DNA of 64,000 bases. It comes from Kribbella amoyensis. GTDB taxonomy: Bacteria; Actinomycetota; Actinomycetes; Propionibacteriales; Kribbellaceae. The stretch spans positions 3,658,001 through 3,722,000 of the forward strand of contig NZ_VIVK01000001.1 in the NCBI RefSeq assembly GCF_007828865.1, in the 5' to 3' direction. The notes under the pieces were generated by a model, which was not told where the DNA came from, did not search any database, and saw nothing but the letters and a program-made list of their open reading frames with translations. Both the position numbers and the translations under genes were made by a program. Below are positions 52,274 through 60,526 of this stretch, piece by piece; position 1 is the stretch's first letter, and the number at the start of each line of letters is the position of its first letter.

Positions 52274-53076
52274 GCAGGCCGATCATCGCTACGGGGAGAG
52301 CTGTACTGGCGAGCGCGGCCGTGGCGGGACTGCTGGTGGGGTGCAGCTCCGCCACCGGTGACGAGCCGGCCGCCGCTGCGCCGACCAAGCCCACCACGCC
52401 GATCCCGAGTGTGGTGGGCGGGACGGTGCCCGTGCCCACAGTGACGCCGAACACGGCCAAGCCGACCGACGCCGCGGTACCGCCCGCATTGCCCGAGCAG
52501 GCGACGGTCCCGCCGCCGGCCGAGGCGGGACCTGTCTCCAGCAAGAACCTCCCGCCCGCGGACAAGCTCGGCAACGGCTGGAAGACGTACACGGATCCCG
52601 GGGGTGCCGAGGCCGGGTTCCTCGGCAACGACACGTGGACGCGGCAACGGGAGGCGCACCAGGCGGCGTACGAGGCGCTGCCCGTGGGATGCGCGAACAA
52701 GCTGCCGACCGGGGCGCTGCCGGTACCGCAGTACGCACTGCAAGCCTCGTATCGGACGGGGAATGACGGGCCGGCTACTGCGTTGCTGCTGCGCTTCGGT
52801 GATGCGGGGAAGGCATCGGCGTATTACAGCGGGTACCAGGCCCGCATGGCTGCGTGCGGTTCTCCTGAGGACGCGCAGCTCGGTGTCGAGGAGCTGTGGT
52901 CGGAGAAGTCGGCCGCGGCTGCCGTACGCCGGTACGCGGGCGCCGAGTCGTTCACCGAGGTCTCAGTGGTGCGTGGATCCACCATCGCGCTGGTCGCGGC
53001 CCAATTAGCCGAGCCGGACACCGACTGGACAAGGAGCGTGACTCCAGAGCTGGAAGCTGTGATCGATTCGGCATAA
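52270..53076 (+). CDS. Secreted lipoprotein
   Basis: A 268-residue lipoprotein with lipobox LLVGC at Cys25 and a Thr/Pro-rich linker (about 35-100), then a globular domain with no name I can give (FGDAGKASAYYSGYQARM region, as in LpqN/PknH-sensor-like extracellular domains). GTG 52270 overlaps the stop of the M15 gene (GTGA), so the two are made together, which suggests a joint cell-wall role. Confidence 0.75.
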   Translation: MSRPIIATGRAVLASAAVAGLLVGCSSATGDEPAAAAPTKPTTPIPSVVGGTVPVPTVTPNTAKPTDAAVPPALPEQATVPPPAEAGPVSSKNLPPADKLGNGWKTYTDPGGAEAGFLGNDTWTRQREAHQAAYEALPVGCANKLPTGALPVPQYALQASYRTGNDGPATALLLRFGDAGKASAYYSGYQARMAACGSPEDAQLGVEELWSEKSAAAAVRRYAGAESFTEVSVVRGSTIALVAAQLAEPDTDWTRSVTPELEAVIDSA

Positions 53077-53108
53077 AAGATGTACTACTTTTCAGTTTTT
53101 GTTCGGCT

Positions 53109-53114
53109 TAAACT
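53109..53114 (+). promoter_or_regulatory. Leaderless-type -10 of the racemase-fold gene
   Basis: TAAACT followed by 6 bases and ATG at 53121, in an AT-rich patch that stands out from the surroundings. Confidence 0.6.
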
Positions 53115-53120
53115 CCTGAC

Positions 53121-54275
53121 ATGGGTGACTTCGCCACCTACGAGCGCCTCACCGCGGACCTGGATCCGCCGTACGCCGTAGTCGACCTCGCCGCGTTCCG
53201 GCGGAACGCGGCCGACCTGGTCCGGCGCGCGGCCGGTACGCCGGTCCGGGTGGCGTCCAAGTCGGTCCGGTGCCGGGCCCTGCTCGCGGAGGCGCTGGCC
53301 GTGCCCGGGTTCCACGGGGTGATGAGCTACTCGTTGCCCGAGGCCCTGTGGCTCGCGCGGAACGGTGTCGACGACATCCTGATGGGCTACCCGACCGTGC
53401 ACCGGGCCGCACTCCGCGAGCTGAGCCAGGACGCCGAGGCGGCCGCGCGGATCACGCTGATGATCGACGACGTCGAGCACCTCGCGTTCCTCAAGACGGT
53501 GACCGGCGGGGGCGAGCGGCTCCGCGTCTGCCTGGACGTGGACGCCTCCCTCCGCGTCCTCGGCCGCCATCTCGGTGTCCGGCGTTCCCCGCTGCGTACT
53601 CCGGCGGAAGTGGTCGACCTGGCTCGCCGGGTCACGGCCGACGGCGCGTTCGACCTGGCCGGGCTGATGTTCTACGAAGCGCAGATCGCGGGTCTGCCGG
53701 ACACCTCGCCGGCGGTCCGCTGGGTCAAGCGCCGCTCGGCCGCCGAGCTGGCCGAGCGCCGTGGCGCGGTGGCGGACGCGGTGAAGCAACTCGCCCCACT
53801 CCGCCTCGTGAACAGCGGCGGGACGGGCAGCCTCGAAGTCAGCAGCGCCGACCCCGCGGTCACCGAGGTCACCGCCGGCTCCGGCCTGTACGGGCCGACG
53901 CTCTTCGACCGGTACGACGTGTTCCGGCCCGAGCCCGCGGTCGCGTTCGCGCTCGGCGTGGTCCGCCGTCCGGCTCAGGGGATCGCGACGCTGTTCGGCG
54001 GCGGGTATGTCGCGTCCGGGCCGGCGAAGAAGTCGCGGTTGCCCTTGCCGAGCTGGCCGCTCGGGCTCAAGCTGCTCGGGACCGAAGGCGCGGGGGAGGT
54101 GCAGACGCCGGTCCAGGGTGAGCACGCGCGCGGGCTGAAGATCGGGGACCGCGTCTGGATGCGGTACGCCAAGGCGGGCGAGATGCTGGAACGGTTCGAC
54201 CGGCTGCACGCGATCGACGGCGGGACCGTGACCGAGCTGGTCAGCTACCGAGGCGAGGGGAAGAACTTCGGATGA
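53121..54275 (+). CDS. PLP alanine-racemase-fold enzyme (amino acid deaminase/aldolase type)
   Basis: A 384-residue fold-type III PLP protein. Lys47 in VRVASKSVRC is the expected PLP lysine; FDLAGLMFYEAQIAG and VNSGGTGSLE bind cofactor and phosphate. It belongs to the DSD1/D-threonine-aldolase-like branch, not to true alanine racemases, which need a C-terminal beta domain with Tyr. Overlaps the FAD oxidase gene by ATGA. This two-gene pair recurs in actinobacteria; the shared substrate is not established. The start is fixed by TAAACT-N6-ATG. Confidence 0.85.
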   Translation: MGDFATYERLTADLDPPYAVVDLAAFRRNAADLVRRAAGTPVRVASKSVRCRALLAEALAVPGFHGVMSYSLPEALWLARNGVDDILMGYPTVHRAALRELSQDAEAAARITLMIDDVEHLAFLKTVTGGGERLRVCLDVDASLRVLGRHLGVRRSPLRTPAEVVDLARRVTADGAFDLAGLMFYEAQIAGLPDTSPAVRWVKRRSAAELAERRGAVADAVKQLAPLRLVNSGGTGSLEVSSADPAVTEVTAGSGLYGPTLFDRYDVFRPEPAVAFALGVVRRPAQGIATLFGGGYVASGPAKKSRLPLPSWPLGLKLLGTEGAGEVQTPVQGEHARGLKIGDRVWMRYAKAGEMLERFDRLHAIDGGTVTELVSYRGEGKNFG

Positions 54276-55573
54276 GCACCTGGCGGAACTGGGCCGGTAC
54301 CGAGTCCGCGACCGGCGTCGAGGTGCTGCGCCCGACGTCCACCGACGAGACCGCGGCCCTGGTGAAGAGCGCGGCCGAGCGGGGCCGCAAGCTCAAGGCG
54401 GTCGGCTCCGGCCACTCGTTCACCGGTTGCTCGGTTCCTGACCAGGTGATGGTCCGGCTCGACGGGCTGGCCTCGATCGTGTCCGCGGACCAGGCGACCG
54501 GCCGGGTCACGGTCGGCGCCGGGACCGGCTTGCGCAAGCTGAACGAAGGCCTCGCGTCGTTCGATCTCGCGCTGGCCAACCTCGGCGACATCGACAAGCA
54601 GACGATCTCCGGCGCCATCTCGACCGGGACCCACGGCACCGGCGCCAAGCTCGGCGGGCTCGCGACCCAGGTGGCCGGGCTGGAGCTGGTCACGGCCGAC
54701 GGGTCGGTACTGACCTGTTCGGCCGAGGAGAACGCGGACGTGTTCCACGCGGCCCGGGTCGGGGTCGGCGCGCTCGGCGTGATCACCTCGGTCACGCTGC
54801 AGTGCGTGCCGGCGTTCCTGCTCCGGGCCCAGGAGATGCCGCTGCCGCTGGCCGAGGTGCTCGGCACCTTCGATGCGCTTGCCGAGAGCAACGATCACTT
54901 CGAGTTCTACTGGTTCCCGCACACCGACCTGGCGCTGACGAAGCGGAACAACCGGGTCGCGCCCGGCGTCGGCGCGTCCCCGGTCGGCCCGGTCCGCGGC
55001 TGGATCGACGACGAGTTGCTGTCGAACAAGGTGTTCGAGCTGACCAACCGGCTCGCCGCCCGCCGGCCCGGCCTGGTCCCGCGGATCAACCAGGTGGCGT
55101 CCCGGGCGTTGTCGGCCCGCGAGTACGTCGACGCGTCGTACCGGGTCTTCTGCTCGGAGCGCAACGTGGTGTTCCGCGAGTCCGAGTACGCCCTGCCGCG
55201 GGAGCGCGTGGTCGATGTCCTGCACCAGTTGCGGGCCTGGATCGACCGGTCGGGGGAGCGGATCCCGTTCCCGATCGAGGTGCGGGTGGCCGCTGCCGAC
55301 GACATCTGGCTGTCCACGGCGTACGGGCGGGACACGGCCTACGTGGCGATCCACCAGTACCACCGGCTCGACCACAGCCGGTACTTCGCCGCGTTCGAGC
55401 AGATCGTCGCGGCGGTGGGCGGGCGGCCGCACTGGGGCAAGCTGCACACGCTCACCGCGGACCGGTTGCGCGAGCGGTACCCGCGGTTCGACGACTTCCT
55501 CGCGGTCCGGCACCGGCTCGACCCGCACCGCGCGTTCGAGAACGCCTACACCCGCCAGGTCTTCGGCGCCTGA
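54272..55573 (+). CDS. D-arabinono-1,4-lactone oxidase-family FAD enzyme
   Basis: A 433-residue VAO-family flavoprotein. FAD loops are VGSGHSFTG (His48, possible covalent site) and ISGAISTGTHGTG; the C-terminus carries ALO-type GRPHWGKLHTL. Related to L-gulono/D-arabinono-lactone oxidases that form ascorbate or erythroascorbate analogues with H2O2. Translated with the racemase-fold enzyme (ATGA). It shares general design with the alditol oxidase at 11808 but is from a different subfamily. Confidence 0.88.
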   Translation: MSTWRNWAGTESATGVEVLRPTSTDETAALVKSAAERGRKLKAVGSGHSFTGCSVPDQVMVRLDGLASIVSADQATGRVTVGAGTGLRKLNEGLASFDLALANLGDIDKQTISGAISTGTHGTGAKLGGLATQVAGLELVTADGSVLTCSAEENADVFHAARVGVGALGVITSVTLQCVPAFLLRAQEMPLPLAEVLGTFDALAESNDHFEFYWFPHTDLALTKRNNRVAPGVGASPVGPVRGWIDDELLSNKVFELTNRLAARRPGLVPRINQVASRALSAREYVDASYRVFCSERNVVFRESEYALPRERVVDVLHQLRAWIDRSGERIPFPIEVRVAAADDIWLSTAYGRDTAYVAIHQYHRLDHSRYFAAFEQIVAAVGGRPHWGKLHTLTADRLRERYPRFDDFLAVRHRLDPHRAFENAYTRQVFGA

Positions 55574-55616
55574 GGCACCTTGCCGGTTCACCGTCGCCAG
55601 CCGGGACGGTTCCGAT

Positions 55617-55622
55617 TAGCCT
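55617..55622 (+). promoter_or_regulatory. Leaderless-type -10 of the PIG-L gene
   Basis: TAGCCT, 6 bases, ATG at 55629. No Shine-Dalgarno. Confidence 0.5.
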
Positions 55623-55628
55623 GCGAAG

Positions 55629-56348
55629 ATGACTGTCACACCGCTGGAACCACTCGCCGAGGACTGGCAGAAGGCGCTCGCCGTGGTCGCACACCCGGAC
55701 GACCTGGAGTTCGGCGCCGCGGCCGCGATCGCCCGCTGGACCGGGCAGGGCAAGGAGATCGTCTACTGCCTGCTCACCTCGGGCGAGGCAGGGATCGACG
55801 GCCTCGCGCCGGCCGAGTGCGGCCCGCTGCGGGAGGCCGAGCAGATCGAGTCGGCCCGGATCGTCGGGGTCTCGCAGGTTGAGTTCCTCGGCCAGCCGGA
55901 CGGCACGATCGAGTACGGCGTGGCGCTGCGCCAGGTGATCGCCGAAGTGATCCGCCGGCATCAGCCGGAGATCGTCATCACGAACAACTTCCGCGATACC
56001 TGGGACGGTGACGTGCTGCTCAACCAGGCCGACCACATCAACACCGGCCGGGCCACCCTGGACGCCACCCGGGACGCCGCGAATCGGTGGATCTTCGCCG
56101 AGACCGGCGAGCGCTGGAACGGTGTCCGCGAGGTCTGGGCGGCCGGATCACCGAACAGCAAGCACGCCGCGGACACGACCGACACGTTCGCGCAGGGCGT
56201 GGCGTCGCTGAAGGCCCACGACGCCTACATCCGCGGGCTGAACTGGCCAGACTTCGACCCGGAGGAGTTCCTCGAAGGCCTGGCCCGAGCCACCGGCACC
56301 CGGCTCGGCACCAAGCTCGCCGCCCCGTTCGAGGTCTTCACCCCGTAA
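55629..56348 (+). CDS. PIG-L/LmbE-family deacetylase
   Basis: A 239-residue zinc deacetylase with the AHPDDLEFG motif (His-Pro-Asp-Asp), and the third metal ligand in the NQADHINTGRA region. The family includes MshB and Mca of mycothiol biology and N-acetylglucosaminyl deacetylases. Length and the short C-terminus fit the general LmbE group; the true substrate is open. It follows the racemase/ALO pair and may be linked only by position. Confidence 0.88.
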   Translation: MTVTPLEPLAEDWQKALAVVAHPDDLEFGAAAAIARWTGQGKEIVYCLLTSGEAGIDGLAPAECGPLREAEQIESARIVGVSQVEFLGQPDGTIEYGVALRQVIAEVIRRHQPEIVITNNFRDTWDGDVLLNQADHINTGRATLDATRDAANRWIFAETGERWNGVREVWAAGSPNSKHAADTTDTFAQGVASLKAHDAYIRGLNWPDFDPEEFLEGLARATGTRLGTKLAAPFEVFTP

Positions 56349-56397
56349 CCCCTTTCGGCGCGGCGGGTGGCTGGTACGACGTGCTTGGTCCGGGTGG

Positions 56398-56814
56398 TCA
56401 GTCCGTGGGGAGGTCGAGCGACTCGGACAGGTGCGGCGGGCCCGGCTTGGGAGAGCGCGGTTCGCGATCGCCCGCGGTACCAGGGCCGCCTGATCCGTCC
56501 GGGCCGACCCAGGAACGGACCAGGGTGCGGCCGCGTTTGCGGGACATCCGGATCAGGTCGATCTGCTGCACCCGGGCGGCCGGGATCCCGAGCTGGGCCA
56601 GGCTGCGGTTCACCATCAGCGCGGCCTCGTCGTGCTTGCGCGGACTGAGCTTGCGCTGCAGGACGATCGCGACCCGGCCGTCGGGCAGCTCGTCGATCCG
56701 CTGGAAGCGCATGCCTTTGTCGAGGGACTGGGAGTCGAGGGCGAGTTCGAGGTAGGCGGCGGAGGTCAGCCGCCGGTCGAGCCGGGCGCGGGCGATGACT
56801 TCGTACTGGGCCAT
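56398..56814 (-). CDS. Hypothetical conserved protein
   Basis: No family recognised. A 138-residue soluble protein (MAQYEVIARARLDRRLTSAAY at the start) with a basic C-terminal half (LSPRKHDEAALMVNRSLAQLG, then MSRKRGRTLVRSW) and a Pro/Gly tail. The ATG 56814 is preferred over the frame that extends to 56955 because CATGAT lies 6 bases upstream and the extension overlaps the convergent gene's leader. Confidence 0.6.
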   Translation of the reverse strand: MAQYEVIARARLDRRLTSAAYLELALDSQSLDKGMRFQRIDELPDGRVAIVLQRKLSPRKHDEAALMVNRSLAQLGIPAARVQQIDLIRMSRKRGRTLVRSWVGPDGSGGPGTAGDREPRSPKPGPPHLSESLDLPTD

Positions 56815-56915
56815 GGGTCGATCATGCGTCGTCCGCACGGCGTTTTCCAGGAATGCACCCCGGACCTGCCAGACTCGTAATGCACGGGGACGACTCCAGA
56901 GGAGGCGCAGTTGCC

Positions 56916-57269
56916 GTGTCGGACGAAGCCGCTCAGCTCGACACCTGGCAACCACCGTGGTGGCTGCTCGTCTTTGCCCCGTTCGGCTGGCTGCTGATCA
57001 CCGGGCTCGTCCTGAACGTCCGCGGCTGGGAGCTCGCCGTCGTCACGTTCGTGGTGCTGGCGCCGCTGGGGATGCCGATCCCGTGGTTGCTGCGCCTGCT
57101 CCGCCGCCATCGCCGGCTGGCCGGCGCACACGTGGGTCCGGTGGTGTGGGCCGTGGTGATCCTCGTGAGCGGCCTGCCGATCTGGTTGTGTACCGCGGTC
57201 GCGCTCACGGCCTTGCTGTTCGGCCTGCTCGTCACGACGATGCGCGAACTCGCCGAAGAACCCGACTGA
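56916..57269 (+). CDS. Small membrane protein
   Basis: A 117-residue protein with three hydrophobic segments (about 15-35, 40-58 and 78-100) and an acidic C-terminus. It begins VSDEAAQLDTWQPPWWLLVF. No family is clear. Start GTG 56916 has GGAGG at 56900-56904; ATG 56880 is an alternative. Ends 9 bases from the convergent gene's stop. Confidence 0.6.
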   Translation: MSDEAAQLDTWQPPWWLLVFAPFGWLLITGLVLNVRGWELAVVTFVVLAPLGMPIPWLLRLLRRHRRLAGAHVGPVVWAVVILVSGLPIWLCTAVALTALLFGLLVTTMRELAEEPD

Positions 57270-57278
57270 CCGGGCAGC

Positions 57279-57815
57279 TCAGAGCTGGAGGACGCGGTGG
57301 GCGTCGGCAAGGACCTGCGGCGAGGCGAGCGACTGCCAGCGCGGGACCTGTTCCTGGAGGAACGGGCGGAGCTTCGGCGCCATCGCCGGGGCGTGGTCGA
57401 GGACGTCGAGCTCGTTGACGATGGTGAGGTCGACGAAGTCGCGCAGGTCCTCGGTGGACAGCTCCTCGGAGGTCCCGGTGAACCGGTCCGTCACGGTCCG
57501 GTGCTCGGCGAGATCGCGCCAGGTGGTCTCCCGCTCGCAGGACCCGTACCGGTAGACGAGCAGCTCGGCGTCGGCCCCGATCACGGCCTCCAGCACCGGG
57601 CGCTCCTGCTGCCAGTCGAACAGGTGCGTCGGGAACCCGTCCGTCCCGTACGCCGCGTGCGCGAGCCCCGCGATGACGAGCTGGTCGGAGGCACCGAGCG
57701 TGGTGAGCCGCTTGGCGACGCGGTGCAGGTGCACGTACAACGTGCCGCCCGCATGGTCGAGCTCGTCCGCACCGCGAACCAGCAACAGAGATCCCAGGTC
57801 TTGGAAGGTGCTCAT
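57279..57815 (-). CDS. DUF6817-like protein
   Basis: A 178-residue soluble helical protein. The pattern GGTLYVHLHRVAKRLTTLGA, GLAHAAYGTDGF and VIGADAELLVYRYGSCER fits a helical DUF6817-like group, in which His, Asp and other polar residues sit as in HD-type metal sites. An enzymatic role is possible but unproven. ATG 57815 with GAAGGGG ahead; the 25-residue extension upstream is rejected. Confidence 0.7.
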   Translation of the reverse strand: MSTFQDLGSLLLVRGADELDHAGGTLYVHLHRVAKRLTTLGASDQLVIAGLAHAAYGTDGFPTHLFDWQQERPVLEAVIGADAELLVYRYGSCERETTWRDLAEHRTVTDRFTGTSEELSTEDLRDFVDLTIVNELDVLDHAPAMAPKLRPFLQEQVPRWQSLASPQVLADAHRVLQL

Positions 57816-58226
57816 CTGACCCCTTCGGCTCGGAGCGGCCAGGGCGCGCCAGGACGGCCCAGAGCAAATACCGTACGACGGTCTGCACACCCCTGCCCAC
57901 GAAAACGGCGTGCCGAATACGTCACAGCTCTTTCCCAGGCACCACAGGAAGACCGATCGCCGCGAACCCAGGTAACAACAAACCCACCCGCCAACTCACC
58001 AATCCACCGAACCCACAGCCTCATGCTGTTCCTGCGAGAGGTCGGGTGAGCGGGGCGCCGGGCTGGGGGTTTCCGGGGTGGTGCGGATGCTGACGCGCCG
58101 GGCCGACATGGTCGGCCCGGCGCGCTCCTCAGGGGTCCTGGGGTTGCCGGACGCCTGGCTTCCCGAGGACGCCGCCGCCGGGTTGCGGGGGAAGGCCGCT
58201 CGCCGGCTGCGGGGATTGTGGGGGTT
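57816..58226. other. Intergenic region without a gene
   Basis: No convincing ORF or RNA. The left part is upstream of the DUF6817-like gene. The right part carries a 14-bp hairpin (58094-58124), downstream of the gene ending at 58227. Confidence 0.6.
58094..58124 (-). terminator. Strong GC hairpin downstream of the lysine-rich protein gene
   Basis: Perfect 14-bp arms CGCGCCGGGCCGAC (58094-58107) and its complement (58111-58124) with a 3-base loop, about 100 bases beyond the stop. Confidence 0.7.
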
Positions 58227-58703
58227 TCAGTCTTCGAGGTCGGCCAGCGCCTTGCGGGCGGCTTCCAGCTCGGCCTCGAGGGCGGCGACCTTGGCGGCCT
58301 GCTGTTCGCGGGCGGCTTCGATGACCTCGTCGATCGGGGTGGAGAGATCCTCGTGCAGTTCCTTGGCGGCGCGGGAGACGGCGGCCGCGGCGACGGCGAG
58401 GTTGCGGGCCAGATAGCTGCTGCCCTGCTTCAGCTCGGCATGCCACTCGCCGTCGGCGGTGCCGGTCACGGTGAGGGTCAGCTCGAGGGTCTTGGTCTTC
58501 TTCGCGGCGGCCTTCTTGGCCGGTGCCTTCTTCGGCTTCGTCTCGGCCGGCGCGGAGTCGGCGGCGTCGTCGGCCACCGAACCGGCCGCGGCGGTGGTCG
58601 CGCTCGCGGTGGTCTCGGCGGTCGCCGGAGAACTGGTGATCGCGCCTTCGGGAGTGTCGGTGCCGTCGGTCTGCGGTTCTACTGCCAGAGTGTCTACGGT
58701 CAT
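58227..58703 (-). CDS. Lysine/alanine-rich protein with candidate SOS box
   Basis: A 158-residue protein: acidic/Thr-Ala-rich start, a histone H1-like basic tract (KPKKAPAKKAAAKKTK, about 56-71), a short beta-type domain (LELTLTVTGTADGEWHAEL) and a C-terminal coiled coil (EQQAAKVAALEAELEAARKALADL). It looks like a nucleoid- or DNA-interacting protein, possibly DUF6319-like; function unproven. ATG 58703 follows AAGGAGA. Upstream there is a LexA-like box (58767-58782), a minus-strand TAGACT, and a small stem at 58733-58750. Confidence 0.65.
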   Translation of the reverse strand: MTVDTLAVEPQTDGTDTPEGAITSSPATAETTASATTAAAGSVADDAADSAPAETKPKKAPAKKAAAKKTKTLELTLTVTGTADGEWHAELKQGSSYLARNLAVAAAAVSRAAKELHEDLSTPIDEVIEAAREQQAAKVAALEAELEAARKALADLED

Positions 58704-58766
58704 CGGTGCGGCGATCTCCTTCGAAGTGACTTAGCCCGCCGGAGCGGGCTGGCGCTGAGAGTCTAT

Positions 58767-58782
58767 TGGAACATACGTTCGA
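58767..58782. promoter_or_regulatory. LexA-like SOS box
   Basis: TGGAACATACGTTCGA, one mismatch from the actinobacterial SOS consensus TCGAAC-N4-GTTCGA. On the minus strand it ends at the TAGACT -10 (58765-58760) of the lysine-rich protein gene, the right place for repression. Confidence 0.65.
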
Positions 58783-58838
58783 CCCCAGCGCCAACCCGGC
58801 CGGCGCCTCGAAGACCACCGCGGTGGTCGCTCAGCGTG

Positions 58839-60278
58839 TCAGGCGCTGTGCTCCTTGCGATCGCCGGACCAGTCGAGGTGGAACGCGCCGTCGCGGTCCA
58901 CCCGCCGGTAGGTGTGCGCCCCGAAGAGGTCGCGCAGACCCTGGATCAGGGCCGCCGGCAACCGCTCGGCGCGCAGGCCGTCGTAGTACGAGAGCGCCGC
59001 CGAGAAGCCCGGGGCCGGGACGCCGACCGAGGCCGCGGTGGCGACGACCCGGCGCCAGGCCTCCTGGCCGTTCGCGACGGCTTCCTTGAAGTAGTCGTCG
59101 ACGAGCAGCGACGGCAGGTTCGGGTCGCGGTCGTACGCCTCCTTGATCCGGTCCAGGAAGACGGCCCGGATGATGCAGCCGCCGCGCCAGATCTTCGCCA
59201 TCGCGCCGAGGTCGATGTCCCAGCCGTACTGCTCGCTGGCCGCCCGGATCGCGTCGAACCCCTGCGCGTACGCGACCAGCTTCGACGCGTACAGCGCGTG
59301 CCGCACGTCCTCGATGAACGCGGCCCGGTCCACATCGGCCTTCGTGTCGGCCGGCCCCGGCAGTACCCCGGCCGCCGCCTCGCGCCGGACCACGTCACCC
59401 GACAGCGAACGGCCGAACACGGCCTCGGCCATGCCGCTGACCGGGATCCCGAGGTCGAGCGCGACCTGGACGGTCCAGCGGCCGGTGCCCTTCTGCTCGG
59501 CCTGGTCCAGCACCACGTCGACGAACGGCTGCCCGGTGGACTCGTCGACCTGGCTCAGCACCTCCGCGGTGATCTCGATCAGGAACGACTCCAGGTCGCC
59601 GCTGTTCCAGTCCCGGAACACGTCGGCCGTCTCGGCGGCACTCAGGCCGAGGACGTGCCGGAGCAGGTCGTACGACTCCGCGATCAGCTGCATGTCGGCG
59701 TACTCGATGCCGTTGTGCAGCATCTTGACGAAGTGGCCGGCGCCGTCCGGGCCGACGTGCACGCAACACGGTTCGCCGTTCACGTGCGCGGAGATCTTGG
59801 TCAGCATCGGCTCGAGCGCGGCGTACGACTCCGGCGAACCGCCCGGCATGATGCTCGGGCCGTTCAGCGCGCCCTCCTCGCCACCGGACACGCCGCTGCC
59901 GACGAAGTGCAGGCCCTTCTCCTTCAGCGCGTTCTCCCGGCGCCGGGTGTCGGCGAAGTGCGCGTTGCCGGCGTCGACGACGATGTCGCCCTGGTCCAGC
60001 AGCGGGACCAGTTCGTCGATGACGGCGTCGGTCGGCTCGCCGGCCTTGACCATGATGATGATCTTGCGCGGCTGCTCGAGCGCCTGGACGAGCGCGGGCA
60101 GGTCGTCGGCGGGCACGAACTCACCCTCGTGGCCGAACTCCTCGACCAGGGCGTCCGTGCGGCCCTTGGACCGGTTGTGAACGGCGACACGGAACCCGTT
60201 GCGCGCCAGGTTCCGGGCCAGGTTGCGGCCCATCACCGCGAGGCCGGTGACGCCGATCTGGGCTGGGGCAGAGCTCAT
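58839..60278 (-). CDS. gnd: 6-phosphogluconate dehydrogenase (decarboxylating)
   Basis: A 479-residue pentose-phosphate enzyme: 6-phosphogluconate + NADP+ to ribulose 5-phosphate + CO2 + NADPH. Rossmann start IGVTGLAVMGRNLARNLA, substrate loop VGSGVSGGEEGALNGPSIM and catalytic Lys/His in HFVKMLHNGIEYADMQ. Full-length long-form enzyme with the C-terminal tail HTYRRVDRDGAFH. ATG 60278 behind AGGAGAC. Not grouped with other pentose-phosphate genes here. Confidence 0.96.
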   Translation of the reverse strand: MSSAPAQIGVTGLAVMGRNLARNLARNGFRVAVHNRSKGRTDALVEEFGHEGEFVPADDLPALVQALEQPRKIIIMVKAGEPTDAVIDELVPLLDQGDIVVDAGNAHFADTRRRENALKEKGLHFVGSGVSGGEEGALNGPSIMPGGSPESYAALEPMLTKISAHVNGEPCCVHVGPDGAGHFVKMLHNGIEYADMQLIAESYDLLRHVLGLSAAETADVFRDWNSGDLESFLIEITAEVLSQVDESTGQPFVDVVLDQAEQKGTGRWTVQVALDLGIPVSGMAEAVFGRSLSGDVVRREAAAGVLPGPADTKADVDRAAFIEDVRHALYASKLVAYAQGFDAIRAASEQYGWDIDLGAMAKIWRGGCIIRAVFLDRIKEAYDRDPNLPSLLVDDYFKEAVANGQEAWRRVVATAASVGVPAPGFSAALSYYDGLRAERLPAALIQGLRDLFGAHTYRRVDRDGAFHLDWSGDRKEHSA

Positions 60279-60494
60279 GAAAAGTCTCCTGCGGGTGAGT
60301 GCTGAACGTCGGATTGCCAGACCAGTCTGTCCCGCGACGGCCCGGTCCGGCGCACCGGGCCAGCCTTTGGACAGCGCTTTCTCGGCCGGGTTCTCCACCT
60401 GCTGCGCACGCCCGCGCGAATTAGCAGATCGTGCGCAGGAAGTAAACGGCTTCGAACTCTTCTCAAGCACGACGGCCCGATGGTAGAAACCGGA

Positions 60495-60506
60495 GAAATC
60501 GATTTC
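60495..60506. promoter_or_regulatory. Palindromic operator candidate before GH172
   Basis: Perfect 12-bp palindrome GAAATCGATTTC, centred on CG, 20 bases before the ATG. Similar to LacI-family sites (GAAAxCGxTTTC), so it may tie GH172 expression to a sugar-responsive repressor. Confidence 0.6.
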
Positions 60507-60526
60507 CCGGAATCGGAAGGCCGCCC

